This document shows, piece by piece, positions 38,543 through 47,843 of a DNA stretch of 64,000 nucleotides; within the stretch, counting starts at the first letter, position 1; each line of letters starts with the position of its first letter. The notes under the pieces are model-generated. The model was not told the DNA's origin, did not search any database, and saw nothing but the letters and a program-made list of their open reading frames with translations. Source of the DNA: Ignavibacteria bacterium. Lineage in GTDB: Bacteria; Bacteroidota; Ignavibacteria; Kapaibacteriales; UBA961. A program made the translations under genes and the position numbers. The stretch spans positions 1 through 64,000 of the forward strand of contig JADJXV010000013.1 of assembly GCA_016720145.1 (NCBI GenBank), in the 5' to 3' direction.

Positions 38543-40123
38543 ATGAAACGTAGAAATTTTATTAAAGCAACAGCTCCGGCGGCAATTCTACCATTTATGA
38601 TGAATGGATTCTCGCTCAAAGCATTCGGCCGCTCTCCATTATTAGATGAAATTATCGCAGCAGATCCTTGCTCAGATCGAGTATTTGTCATTATTCAGCT
38701 CACAGGTGGAAATGATGGACTAAATACTGTCATACCATTGGATCAGTATTCAGCCTACAAAAATGCACGATCAAATATCGCTGTGGCAGAAACAGGTACA
38801 AGTGCTGCTCTCAAATTAACAAATGCTACTGCGCTCCATCCGCAAATGGGTGGCATGCAGCAGCTCTTTAATAATGAGCAGTTACGCATTATCCAAAGCG
38901 TAGGCTATCCAACTCCTGATTTTTCTCACTTCCGTTCAACAGATATTCTCCTCACGGCATCGGATAATGATGAAGTGATTTCAACAGGATGGGTAGGTAG
39001 GTATTTAGATAATGAATTCCCGGGATTCCCGATGAATTATCCAAATGCCGCTATGCCCGACCCGCTTGCTATACAAATAGGTTCGGTGATATCGACCGGG
39101 TTTGAAGGCCCAACAGCAAATGTGGGAATGGCATTCACAGACCCGAATACGTTCTATAATATCGTCAATGAAAAAACAGCCGACTCAACAGGAGTTCGGG
39201 CAGGACAAGAACTCGCTTTCGTCCGTAAAATCGGTCAGCAAATCACAAAATTTGCTGCACCTGTGAAGGCTGCTGCTGGTAAGGCGAAGAACAAATCAAC
39301 GCTCTATCCTGCTGCGAGAACAAATCTCCTCGCCGATCAATTGAAAATAGTCGCACAGCTCATTGCAGGTGGACTAAAAACAAAAATTTATATGGTAAAT
39401 CTTGGCGGGTTTGATACTCATGCCAGTCAAGCTACAGGCGGAACAGGTATTACGTCACACGGTACTCTCCTCAATCAGTTATCGATTGGAATTACAGCTT
39501 TTCAAGATGATTTGAGATTACTTGGTGTCCAAGACCGAGTGCTTGGAATGACTTTCTCCGAATTTGGACGCCGTATTAAATCTAACGGATCAGGCGGTAC
39601 AGATCACGGAGCTGCTGCGCCATTCTTCGTATTCGGTACGAGTGTGATGCCGGGAATCTTGGGTACGAATCCTATCATTCCTGCTAATCCTACCTCAGAA
39701 GACAATATCCCAATGCAATATGACTTCCGTTCGGTGTATGCATCTATTCTTAAAGATTGGTTCTGCGCATCTCCTGTTTCGCTCAAAGCCACATTATTCA
39801 AAGATTTCCAAATGTTGCCGATTGTGAAAGGTTCGACAGGGGTTGATGAACTCGGCAACCCAACCGGAGTGGCTTTGCTTGGCAATTATCCGAATCCTTT
39901 CGGTAGCTCGACTCTTATTCGTTTCCGTTCGGGTGGTAAACATTTGCAAATCAATATATTTGATAATACCGGCAGAAGCGTAGCAACGCTCGTCGATCGC
40001 TCATTGCCAGCAGGTGAACATGAAGTATCCTTCGACGCGTCATCTCTCCCAAGCGGAAATTACTATTGTCGCTTGCAATCAGGAGTCTATCAGGAAATGA
40101 AGCAAATGCTGATTGTAAAGTAA
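38543..40123 (+). CDS. DUF1501 family protein with twin-arginine-like signal and T9SS tail
   Basis: 526 residues from ATG 38543. The N-terminus MKRRNFIKATAPAAILPF has a twin-arginine-like KRRNFIK motif and a hydrophobic segment. The DUF1501 body follows (RVFVIIQLTGGNDGLNTVIP, YPTPDFSHFRSTDI, NLGGFDTHASQA, TFSEFGRRIKSNGSGGTDHGAAAPFFVFG), which belongs to the alkaline-phosphatase/sulfatase-like superfamily. A C-terminal T9SS sorting domain ends the protein (NYPNPFGSSTLIRF, GNYYCRLQSGVYQEMKQMLIVK). It is probably exported with its DUF1800 partner and sorted to the surface. Confidence 0.9.
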   Translation: MKRRNFIKATAPAAILPFMMNGFSLKAFGRSPLLDEIIAADPCSDRVFVIIQLTGGNDGLNTVIPLDQYSAYKNARSNIAVAETGTSAALKLTNATALHPQMGGMQQLFNNEQLRIIQSVGYPTPDFSHFRSTDILLTASDNDEVISTGWVGRYLDNEFPGFPMNYPNAAMPDPLAIQIGSVISTGFEGPTANVGMAFTDPNTFYNIVNEKTADSTGVRAGQELAFVRKIGQQITKFAAPVKAAAGKAKNKSTLYPAARTNLLADQLKIVAQLIAGGLKTKIYMVNLGGFDTHASQATGGTGITSHGTLLNQLSIGITAFQDDLRLLGVQDRVLGMTFSEFGRRIKSNGSGGTDHGAAAPFFVFGTSVMPGILGTNPIIPANPTSEDNIPMQYDFRSVYASILKDWFCASPVSLKATLFKDFQMLPIVKGSTGVDELGNPTGVALLGNYPNPFGSSTLIRFRSGGKHLQINIFDNTGRSVATLVDRSLPAGEHEVSFDASSLPSGNYYCRLQSGVYQEMKQMLIVK

Positions 40124-40143
40124 TCTTATCTATTCGTCGGCAC

Positions 40144-40180
40144 AAAAAAAGGCGACTCTTCGGGAAAGAGTCGCCTTTTG
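40144..40180. terminator. Bidirectional rho-independent terminator
   Basis: AAAAAAGGCGACTCTT pairs with AAGAGTCGCCTTTT around a CGGG-type loop, just after the DUF1501 stop and before the convergent lipoprotein stop. Confidence 0.9.
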
Positions 40181-40195
40181 TATGTTCAATTCGTT

Positions 40196-40996
40196 TTATT
40201 TTACGATTGTGTAGGTTTTGAGTGTTTCTTTATTCCCGTTTATGTGAATAGGAGCAATAAGATTTGCAGGGAAAGAAATTGTAGTGGGCAATGCTTCAGT
40301 TTTAACGATACCTATATTTTCAGAAACGTAAGTTTTGTTAACAAATGTCATAGGAACTGTTTGTTCACCTAAAACAGTAGTTAGCACTGCTGTAAAAGCG
40401 ATTGTAGTAATAAATTCCTGTACTTGCACTGATTGTGTTCCAACAGTAAGCGAAGAGACACCGGATTTAGCACTAGTTACTTTAGCAGTAATTTTTGCTG
40501 GAGTTGGACCAAATGGTGATGGTAATGGTAATGTAATTCCGGTGACAGTTGTGTCAAATACCGGCCATGAAGCTTGGTTGTAATCTGCTATTAAAACCCA
40601 ACGGGAACCAAAATCTAAAATAGAAGATAATCCAAAACCACCAAAATCACCTGGTGTAAAGGACATATATTGGTAAATTTGAGTTGCAGTTTTAGATATG
40701 TAAGTCGTGTCGTCGGGTTGGCCATTATTGTATGTATTCACAATTAGAACTGCTGATTTACCCATGTAATTGAGCGAATCTTTGACAGTTGAACTCATAG
40801 CGTATGAAGATGCTGAAATATCACGAGTTGTACCTGTTGTATCTTCTGTATTGACTCCATCATAAGTCCATGTACTTCCAACAGTGGTCGGGTAATAATT
40901 TTTGTCAGCTGCGGGAGTAACTGTATCATCACTACAAGATGCCAAAACTAGCGATGCGATTATACAAAGCGATGCAATTTTAATGAGTTTTTTCAT
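40196..40996 (-). CDS. Predicted lipoprotein
   Basis: 266 residues from MKKLIKIASLCIIASLVLASC, a clear signal with a lipobox. The frame is open further upstream (41137) but the signal peptide fixes the start. It begins with KNYYPTTVGSTWTYDG, a motif also seen in the lipoprotein at 28400-28984, suggesting a shared domain family. The rest is Thr- and Val-rich beta sequence with no visible catalytic residues. The tRNA-Ser gene lies about 90 bases upstream. Confidence 0.75.
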   Translation of the reverse strand: MKKLIKIASLCIIASLVLASCSDDTVTPAADKNYYPTTVGSTWTYDGVNTEDTTGTTRDISASSYAMSSTVKDSLNYMGKSAVLIVNTYNNGQPDDTTYISKTATQIYQYMSFTPGDFGGFGLSSILDFGSRWVLIADYNQASWPVFDTTVTGITLPLPSPFGPTPAKITAKVTSAKSGVSSLTVGTQSVQVQEFITTIAFTAVLTTVLGEQTVPMTFVNKTYVSENIGIVKTEALPTTISFPANLIAPIHINGNKETLKTYTIVK

Positions 40997-41086
40997 GGGG
41001 ATATTCTCCGAAAGAAATGAAGTAATTGTACGTTTGCAAAGTATATAGACCGTCACCGAAAAGTTACAAACTAAGGGGGAAAGGAG

Positions 41087-41168
41087 CGGAGGGCAAGGGA
41101 TTCGAACTCTTATGACCTTACGGTCGGCAGTTTTCAAGACTGCTGCAATACCATTATGCGAGCCCTCC
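41087..41168 (-). tRNA. tRNA-Ser (anticodon UGA)
   Basis: On the minus strand a seven-base acceptor stem (GGAGGGC / GCCCTCC) encloses a D arm, an anticodon stem GCAGT/ACTGC with loop CTTGAAA giving anticodon TGA, a long variable arm (GACC-GTAA-GGTC) and a T arm with TTCGAAT. The long variable arm marks a class II tRNA. It is 82 bases and no CCA is encoded. Confidence 0.93.
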
Positions 41169-41239
41169 GTACAGTGAAGCGGCGCAAAAATACAAGGTTT
41201 TTCTAATTTACCAAAGTATAATTTACTTCTTTCGATGTG

Positions 41240-42253
41240 TTAGACAAATCTATCAGCGCTAAGTCCTAAAAATTCCAAAGCTGAGCCATGAAGAATCCAT
41301 TCTTTATCTTTTTGTGAAATGTCTATCTCATCCAAAAATTTACCATGTTCCAAATCTCCAAGCGGGAATGGATAATCTGTCCCATAACAAATTTTTTCAG
41401 CTCCCATGAGATTGAGCAAATACTGAAATGCATCATTATCATGGGTAATTCCATCTACCCAAAATTTACCTATATAATCTCTTGGATTCTTGATATTATT
41501 CACATTACACAAGTCAGGGCGAACATTGAAGCCATGTGCTATTCGACCCAATGTAAAAGGAAATGCCCCTGACGCATGAGAAAAAAGTACTTTTAGTTTT
41601 GGAAATTGATCGAACACCCCGCCAAACATCATAGAGCAAAGCGCAAGTGTCGTTTCTGCAGGCATACCGACCAACCATTCCATGAAATACTTTTTCATAC
41701 GTGTCGCACCGGCCATCTCCCAGGGATGTATTAATAGACAAGCACCAAGCTCTTCAGCAGCTTCGTAAAATGGGAAAAAAGATGGGTCATCTAAGTTCTT
41801 GCCGAGAATATTAGACCCAAGCTCTAGTCCCGGCATTCCTAAGACTTGTACACAACGCTTCATCTCGGCTATCGCCATATCGACATTCTGCATGGGCACT
41901 GTGCCAAGCGCAACAAATCGTTTAGGATGTGCAAGCTGAACACCTGCCAAATGATTATTCAGAAACTCACACCAATCAGCTCCATGTTCATCTTCTGCCC
42001 AATAGTTGAAAAGGACAGGTACGGTACATAGAGTCATAACATCTACCTTGTTGGCATCCATATCTTCAAGTATTTTGAGTGGATTCCAACAATTCTCTTC
42101 GATTTCCCTAAAGAATACTCCGTCATCGCGTATCATCTTTGCACGTCCGGTTGTGTAATGATCTAATTCAATAAATCCACCATATCCGTATTTATCTTTC
42201 AAACTTTCCCATTTTTCGGGTAAGATATGAGCATGGATGTCGATTTTAAGCAT
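41240..42253 (-). CDS. Aminocarboxymuconate-semialdehyde decarboxylase (ACMSD)-like amidohydrolase
   Basis: 337 residues from MLKIDIHAH; in-frame starts lie up to 18 bases earlier. The protein follows animal ACMSD along its whole length: metal-binding DIHAHILPEKW, FFREIEENCWNPLKILEDMD, TVPVLFNYWA, LLIHPWEMAG, WLVGMPAETTLALCSMMFGGVFDQFPKLKV, SHASGAFPFTLGRIAHGF and YGTDYPFPLGDLEHG. These include the His and Asp ligands of the amidohydrolase zinc site. ACMSD removes CO2 from the kynurenine/3-hydroxyanthranilate or 2-nitrobenzoate pathway intermediate. No other pathway gene lies nearby. It may share a transcript with uppP, 36 bases upstream. Confidence 0.9.
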   Translation of the reverse strand: MLKIDIHAHILPEKWESLKDKYGYGGFIELDHYTTGRAKMIRDDGVFFREIEENCWNPLKILEDMDANKVDVMTLCTVPVLFNYWAEDEHGADWCEFLNNHLAGVQLAHPKRFVALGTVPMQNVDMAIAEMKRCVQVLGMPGLELGSNILGKNLDDPSFFPFYEAAEELGACLLIHPWEMAGATRMKKYFMEWLVGMPAETTLALCSMMFGGVFDQFPKLKVLFSHASGAFPFTLGRIAHGFNVRPDLCNVNNIKNPRDYIGKFWVDGITHDNDAFQYLLNLMGAEKICYGTDYPFPLGDLEHGKFLDEIDISQKDKEWILHGSALEFLGLSADRFV

Positions 42254-42289
42254 ACAGTTTGCCATGAACAAAATAGATAAAATAGATTA

Positions 42290-43141
42290 TTATGGTTGAA
42301 TTATTGCAGCTTTAACGAGTACAAGCAAAAGAACACCGAGTGCAATTCTATAGACCACAAAGACAAAAGTTGACTTTGAACGTAAGAATTTCAAGAGGAA
42401 AGCAATTGATAAATAACCACTTAGAAAAGCAGCAACCGTAGCAATGACAAGCGCAAGTACATCATCCGATGTGATGTAACCGAGGGCATGTTTTAATTCT
42501 AATAATCCACTGCCAAGAACGGCAGGAATGCTGAGCAAAAATGAAAATCGAGCAGCGGTTTCTCGTGTCATTCCAAGAAAAAGTCCGGCTGTAATCGTTG
42601 TACCCGAACGTGATGCTCCCGGAATTAAAGCCAAAGATTGAGCAATTCCTACTAGTATAGAATCCCACCAGGTTACATGGTCTATATTTTTCTTGAAGCT
42701 AGCAACGCGTTCGGCTATAGCAAGTACTAGTGCCAATCCAATCAGACTACATGCAATGACTGTCAAATCTTTCGTAAGATTACCTTCAATAATTTTCTTA
42801 AGACCTATACCGATCACAACAATAGGCACACTTCCAATACCAATCATCCAACCTAAACGTGCATTCAATGATTGATTTTTAATTGGTAATCGCCCTGCAC
42901 CAAGATTCTCACGAATAAATGTTGTTGTGATATTCGATATATCTTTCGCAAAATAGAGTAATACTGCCGCAAGCGTTCCAAGCTGTATGACCGCAACGAA
43001 TGCAGTCCAGCGTTCGGGGTGTTCAGGGGAGATAAGTCCTAATAATTTGCCGGCTATCGTCAGGTGTGCGGTGCTACTAACAGGTAAAAATTCGGTAAGT
43101 CCTTGAATTATTCCAAGAAGGAGAGAATGAAAGATGGACAT
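42290..43141 (-). CDS. uppP: Undecaprenyl-diphosphate phosphatase
   Basis: 283 residues with about eight membrane helices. The two conserved regions of the BacA/UppP family are visible: GIIQGLTEFLPVSSTAHL near the N-terminus and PGASRSGTTITAGLFLG near residue 170. The enzyme removes a phosphate from undecaprenyl diphosphate to recycle the lipid carrier for peptidoglycan and other envelope polymers, and confers tolerance to bacitracin. The length is normal. Confidence 0.95.
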   Translation of the reverse strand: MSIFHSLLLGIIQGLTEFLPVSSTAHLTIAGKLLGLISPEHPERWTAFVAVIQLGTLAAVLLYFAKDISNITTTFIRENLGAGRLPIKNQSLNARLGWMIGIGSVPIVVIGIGLKKIIEGNLTKDLTVIACSLIGLALVLAIAERVASFKKNIDHVTWWDSILVGIAQSLALIPGASRSGTTITAGLFLGMTRETAARFSFLLSIPAVLGSGLLELKHALGYITSDDVLALVIATVAAFLSGYLSIAFLLKFLRSKSTFVFVVYRIALGVLLLVLVKAAIIQP

Positions 43142-43178
43142 GAGAAATTGTAGTAATTCGAAGATAGATGAATAAGCA

Positions 43179-43290
43179 TGTCATTCTGAAGGAGTCCTCG
43201 ACTGAAGAATCGACAATCGCTAATGGCGTAATACATGAGAATAAAGCAAGTTTCGATTCTTCACCCGAAGACGGGTTCAGACTGACAATG
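43179..43290. repeat. Imperfect inverted repeat of about 34 bases flanking 40 bases
   Basis: The left arm TGTCATTCTGAAGG...GAAGAATCGA (43179-43213) is mirrored by TTCGATTCTTC...TTCAGACTGACA (43252-43288). It fills the gap between uppP and the GAF gene. It resembles the mobile REP-type or MITE-like hairpins found in many FCB genomes. No other copy is obvious in this window. Confidence 0.65.
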
Positions 43291-43309
43291 CTTTGTCAAA
43301 CAACAACGA

Positions 43310-45658
43310 TTACCCATAAATAGAAACAGAATTCGACTTTTGAAGGGCAATCTGTAATACATGCTGAGCATTCTGAAGAAGCTGCTGAGAGGTTTCCATA
43401 GGCATAATTTCAGCGACACCAATACTGACGGTAACTGTAAATCGTTTGCCATAGACATCAATAACTGAGCTGGCAACTTCTTTTCTGATTCGCTCCGCCC
43501 AAATCTGTGCTTTCTGAGCTTTTTGTCCAATGAGCGCAACTGATATTGTAGAGGCATCGATTCCGCCTATAATATCGTACGATTTAGTGTATTTACGAAT
43601 AATCGTAATGATATGATTAATCATATATTCCATTATTTCGGGAGAGGTCTCGAGGGAGAAATAATGGTCGAGATGGATGAGAACGAGCGTTACGGGAGTA
43701 GTAAAGTCAGTTGAACGGGTCGTTTCTTCAGATAACCGATTGAGAAACGCAGTTTCGTTGAAGATTCCCCTAGATTCATCAATGAGTGACGTCGTATGAA
43801 GCATCGATTGGAAACGTAACTGCTCGATAATAGTATTTGTTTGTTCGCCAAGAATTTCGAGGATATTGACATCTTGATCGATAATGCCACCGCTTGGACC
43901 TTCGACGAATAAAGCTCCGTAATTATGGGTCATCGACTTAAGCGGGACGGACACAAAATAGCCGTTGGGAAGGATTGGCTCGTTACCGGTAACGCGAGCT
44001 ACGTTTTCGTGAACAGGATTTTGAAATGTAGTCTGTGCGTTCAGGATAGTATTGCCGAGGAGTGTATAATCTAAGTCAATCAATTCACCGGAGATAGATT
44101 GGGAGTATTGGTCTTTGGTCATGTAGTGATGCACGCGCCATTGATTGTTGTCATGGTCAAACATCCCAATTCCAATCGCAGAATATTCAAGTGCGGCACT
44201 CGTGGACTCAACAAGTGCAGTACAAATATCCATTTCATTGGTCGAGGATTGAGCGATGAGTTGCCTAAAATGACTAATTGCATCAAGAGCTCTAATGCCT
44301 TGTAATAAATCATATTTGCCGGTGTAGCTCTGGACAAGTCCGCTGATAAGCTTGGTGAAATGTCCGAAAAACCCAACCGTTATCCCATCATACGCATCCG
44401 GCTGCCGCGTGTCGGCGCATAATACTCCAACAACGGTATTTCCAAAGAAAACCGGAACGCCGATAAAGGAAACAGTACCGGCAGCTCGCACATAATATGG
44501 TATCAAGTCGAGCTCGGCTGTTGGCTTGATTTCAGTAAGAATTTCAGGGCGTCCACCGAGTGCAATTTGACTAATCACATCATCGCTTAGCATGAATTTT
44601 CGTTGTTGAGAGACATATTCTGAGTCGTCGGAAATGTAAGATTCTAACACAAGCTGGCGTTTGTCGTAATTCACCCAGAAAAAAGCAGCGGTACGAGCAG
44701 TAGTCACCGAACGTATCTCCATAAGCACTCGAGATAGGAGATAGTCGAATTCTTTCCGCGGCTCATTATTCATACCGCTTTGCGGATATTCTTCCATCAA
44801 GTCTTCGATTTGAATATTGAGGCGGGCGCGCTTGTGACCTGCGCTGGATTCACGGACAGACTCAGCTTCTTGCTGGATTGTAATTTGATCGACAATTGGC
44901 TGTTCTATAACCGTCGGTTTAGATTCTCTCGCACTCGGAATTTCAGGTGATAGTACAACTTTAGGAGTAAATAAATTAGGTTCTTCAGTATGAGTATCCG
45001 GCGGTAAGTCAGTCGCGGGAGAAATAGGTGTGGTGTCTGTTTGTTCACTTTGAGAATTCAAGACAATTTTTTCAATGACTCTCACTTCAGAAATATCATC
45101 AGAAAAGCTTGGAGTAGGATTTTCATCATCAAGTGTGTCGTCAAATACTGTACGTTTTTTGCTAACGAGGACCGGTGATTCAGGTGTCGAAATGTGAGGT
45201 AGATCCGGCTCAATAAATTTTCTTGTCACTTTTTTCTGGAATTCTTCCTGAAGTAAGGTATCATCAGATAAAGAATCGCTCATCGGACTATCTTCACCGC
45301 CGAACGATGTGGCAAAATCATCAAAGACGATACGCTTACCGGCTGAACTGTCGCGCTTGACAGTCGTGCGGAATTCTGTTTTTTGGCTAACCGGCTTCCG
45401 TGTATATTCTACAGTCTCCGACAGACGTTGTGAAATGAGCATGAAATAGCCCACACCTCCAAGGACAGACACACAGACACCAATTAATCGTATAGGAAGC
45501 TCGGGTAAAAATAACGCAATGCACAGCCCACCGATAATTGCAAGTAAAGCAAATACTTCCGTGGAATTTGCGGGCGTTATGATTTTTCGAAAATCGACTG
45601 AACGTTTGTACATACCAAAGAGGAGAGGAAGGGGTTCAAAATAATGCTGCTGCTGCAT
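43310..45658 (-). CDS. Membrane GAF-domain protein with degenerate GGDEF domain
   Basis: 782 residues from ATG 45658. Two transmembrane helices (about residues 30-85) precede a long acidic, low-complexity cytoplasmic linker (about 90-290). Two GAF-like domains follow (about 300-460 and 470-620; FIGVPVFFGNTVVGVLCADTR, GYFVSVPLKSMTHNYGALFVEG), then a diguanylate-cyclase fold. The active-site position reads SYDIIGGIDASTISVAL where RYGGDEF would stand, so the catalytic motif is lost; SIGVAE near the end confirms the fold. It probably does not make c-di-GMP. It may instead act as a sensor or binding protein. Confidence 0.82.
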   Translation of the reverse strand: MQQQHYFEPLPLLFGMYKRSVDFRKIITPANSTEVFALLAIIGGLCIALFLPELPIRLIGVCVSVLGGVGYFMLISQRLSETVEYTRKPVSQKTEFRTTVKRDSSAGKRIVFDDFATSFGGEDSPMSDSLSDDTLLQEEFQKKVTRKFIEPDLPHISTPESPVLVSKKRTVFDDTLDDENPTPSFSDDISEVRVIEKIVLNSQSEQTDTTPISPATDLPPDTHTEEPNLFTPKVVLSPEIPSARESKPTVIEQPIVDQITIQQEAESVRESSAGHKRARLNIQIEDLMEEYPQSGMNNEPRKEFDYLLSRVLMEIRSVTTARTAAFFWVNYDKRQLVLESYISDDSEYVSQQRKFMLSDDVISQIALGGRPEILTEIKPTAELDLIPYYVRAAGTVSFIGVPVFFGNTVVGVLCADTRQPDAYDGITVGFFGHFTKLISGLVQSYTGKYDLLQGIRALDAISHFRQLIAQSSTNEMDICTALVESTSAALEYSAIGIGMFDHDNNQWRVHHYMTKDQYSQSISGELIDLDYTLLGNTILNAQTTFQNPVHENVARVTGNEPILPNGYFVSVPLKSMTHNYGALFVEGPSGGIIDQDVNILEILGEQTNTIIEQLRFQSMLHTTSLIDESRGIFNETAFLNRLSEETTRSTDFTTPVTLVLIHLDHYFSLETSPEIMEYMINHIITIIRKYTKSYDIIGGIDASTISVALIGQKAQKAQIWAERIRKEVASSVIDVYGKRFTVTVSIGVAEIMPMETSQQLLQNAQHVLQIALQKSNSVSIYG

Positions 45659-45731
45659 GATTTTTCGCAAATCTACGGAAAATAATGGAACTATTTAGTC
45701 CCTAATTCACGCATTCTCTATTTTTTTTTGT

Positions 45732-46100
45732 CTAGTCTGCTTGTGCGTCTCCCTTTACAAACCAACCTCGGCGAATTAAGCCGTTTTGAACCTCATAAAT
45801 TGCCGTTGCATGGACAATTTTCCCGGGAGCGAGCCCTTTTACAAGTTCTTCATCAATGACGACATTGCCGCAGACAATTCGTTTGACAAGTGTGCAATGT
45901 AAATCCGGACATCTTTCAAATTGTTCGCGATATTTCACTCTCAATTTTTCAATTCCATCGCAAAGTACAGCTCCACTGAGCATATCCAAAAGCTGCACAT
46001 CATCAGAATACGCACTGCAAAAGATGTCGATATCACGAGCATTATAACCGTCTAGCTGGAGCTGAGCAGCGGATTCTGGAGAAGGAGTCGTAGTAGCCAT
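45732..46100 (-). CDS. SnoaL/NTF2-like protein
   Basis: 122 residues with the alpha+beta-barrel NTF2/SnoaL fold: QLQLDGYNARDIDIFCSAYSDDVQLLDMLSGAVLCDGIEKLRVKY at the N-terminus and the strand pattern VIDEELVKGL...IYEVQNGLIRRGWFVKGD at the end. Members include ketosteroid-isomerase-like enzymes and ligand-binding proteins, so the activity is not assigned. Confidence 0.85.
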   Translation of the reverse strand: MATTTPSPESAAQLQLDGYNARDIDIFCSAYSDDVQLLDMLSGAVLCDGIEKLRVKYREQFERCPDLHCTLVKRIVCGNVVIDEELVKGLAPGKIVHATAIYEVQNGLIRRGWFVKGDAQAD

Positions 46101-46116
46101 AAAAATAGCAAATTAA

Positions 46117-46935
46117 TTATTTACCAGCAAGATAAAGAGAATACAAGAAAGATTTGGATAGTGTACGTGCTGCTATTTCGCATAAGTGTCCTTGAGCAGG
46201 AGTATCGATACCCTGTCCGCGGCTCGGGCAGCCGGCAGTGGAGCGAATATCATCGCAAACTCGCCCAACGGATCCCTCTTCGCAACGAACTCCCGACGAA
46301 AGACCTTTGCTTTCGATTTCTTGGAGATCAAAGATAATGTCGTTTTTAAAAGTTTCAAGCATCCAAGTTCGTACTGACATTTTGGGGGAATTATATGCCA
46401 CGTCATAAACTAACGGTGGGGTGACATGGAGAACTCGTAAACCATTTGCCTTGAGCTCATCTACCAATGCTTTATAACCTTCCTGCACAATTGAAATTGT
46501 GCTCTCCTCAATATCGGCATAGCCGAATTTGAAACACACTACTTTGAGATTGGACTTGTTAGCGAGGGCATATTCTTTGAATTCGGAGAACTTCTCAAGA
46601 GGACTGCCATTACTTGCACGGAAGAGTCCACCGTAGAGCCCTTTGTCTATGGTGCCGCCGCGGGCAAAATAATCCATCGGGAACCCGTTGAATTCACAGC
46701 CGTCTTCTAAGTCCTGACCTACAGATTGATGAATAAAAAGCGTATTCCATGTCATGAGCTTATTACGCTCGGTAGTAGCGAGCTTGTCCCATGCTGTAAT
46801 TCCATTATTGCCAATCACACCCGCAACCGTGGTTGTGTCAACTAGAGGGTTGGTACCTGGAGAAGTTGTCGAGCTCGAACATGAAATGAAAATTACAAAG
46901 GCAAGGAAGCAAAGAAATAAAGTTATGTGTTTCAT
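46117..46935 (-). CDS. SGNH-hydrolase-like lipoprotein
   Basis: 272 residues from MKHITLFLCFLAFVIFISC, a signal with lipobox. The body contains TLFIHQSVGQDLEDG and LRVLHVTPPLVYD, which resemble the fold of putative SGNH/GDSL-like hydrolases in this group. The usual GDSL Ser and the C-terminal DxxH pair are not clear, so activity is uncertain. It lies 16 bases after the gene above on the same strand and may be co-transcribed with it. Confidence 0.55.
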   Translation of the reverse strand: MKHITLFLCFLAFVIFISCSSSTTSPGTNPLVDTTTVAGVIGNNGITAWDKLATTERNKLMTWNTLFIHQSVGQDLEDGCEFNGFPMDYFARGGTIDKGLYGGLFRASNGSPLEKFSEFKEYALANKSNLKVVCFKFGYADIEESTISIVQEGYKALVDELKANGLRVLHVTPPLVYDVAYNSPKMSVRTWMLETFKNDIIFDLQEIESKGLSSGVRCEEGSVGRVCDDIRSTAGCPSRGQGIDTPAQGHLCEIAARTLSKSFLYSLYLAGK

Positions 46936-47026
46936 AAAGAAATGGAAGTACTTAAAAATCATAAAATTAAAATTAATTTAATGTTAAAACTATCAATGTC
47001 ATTATCGTAATTACTGAATTCAATAA

Positions 47027-47788
47027 TCACTTCTTCTGCGCATCCTCAAGCTCTTCATCATATTTATTATGCAATTGTACAGGTTTCGATTTCTTCCGTA
47101 ACCGTAGATTCAGGAATTCGACAAATATAGAAAATGCCATTGCGGAATAGATAAATTCCTTCGGAATGTGCACACTAAATCCCTCAAGAAAGAGCACCAT
47201 TCCGACCATCAACAGGAAGGAAAGTGCTAACATTTTAATAGTAGGATGTCGATTGATAAATGTACTAACAGTATTTGCTGTAAGAAACATAACTCCAACG
47301 GCGATGACAACAGCCGCGATCATTATTTCGATTCGTTGGGCAAGCCCGATAGCCGTGATCACTGAGTCTAGAGAAAAGACAAGGTCGAGAATTATTATTT
47401 GAACGATACTACTGAAAAATGACACTTTCTTGACGTTTTCTTCATCGTGTTCTGAGCCTTCGAGCTTATCGTGTATTTCTAATGTACTCTTTGCCACGAG
47501 AAATAATCCACCGCTGAGCATTATTATTTCTCGACCGCTAAAGCCGTACTTTCCTATATAAAACCAAGGCACGATTAATTGAGCTATATAGGCAATACCA
47601 AGAAGGAGAATTATACGTAGAATGAGTGCGAGTGCAAGTCCGATCCTACGGGCAGAATCTTGTAAATGCTTGGGTAGCTTGCCGACTAAGATAGCGACGA
47701 AGATAATGTTGTCTATACCGAGGACGATCTCAAGGACAGTAAGAGTCAACAAACTAATTAATGAATTGAGGGATAAAAGTTCTTCCAT
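47027..47788 (-). CDS. TerC-family integral membrane protein
   Basis: 253 residues with about seven membrane helices. The family hallmark LEIVLGIDNIIFVAILVGKLPK near the N-terminus and SLDSVITAIGLAQ near residue 140 carry the conserved acidic pair within the membrane. TerC proteins are linked to tellurite resistance and to metal (Mn or Ca) efflux that supports export-related enzymes. It is divergent from the ureohydrolase, 55 bases away. Confidence 0.93.
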   Translation of the reverse strand: MEELLSLNSLISLLTLTVLEIVLGIDNIIFVAILVGKLPKHLQDSARRIGLALALILRIILLLGIAYIAQLIVPWFYIGKYGFSGREIIMLSGGLFLVAKSTLEIHDKLEGSEHDEENVKKVSFFSSIVQIIILDLVFSLDSVITAIGLAQRIEIMIAAVVIAVGVMFLTANTVSTFINRHPTIKMLALSFLLMVGMVLFLEGFSVHIPKEFIYSAMAFSIFVEFLNLRLRKKSKPVQLHNKYDEELEDAQKK

Positions 47789-47843
47789 ATATTTTGTATT
47801 TTTGTTTCAAGAAATGACTGTTTTACAGTAATAGAAAGGTAAA

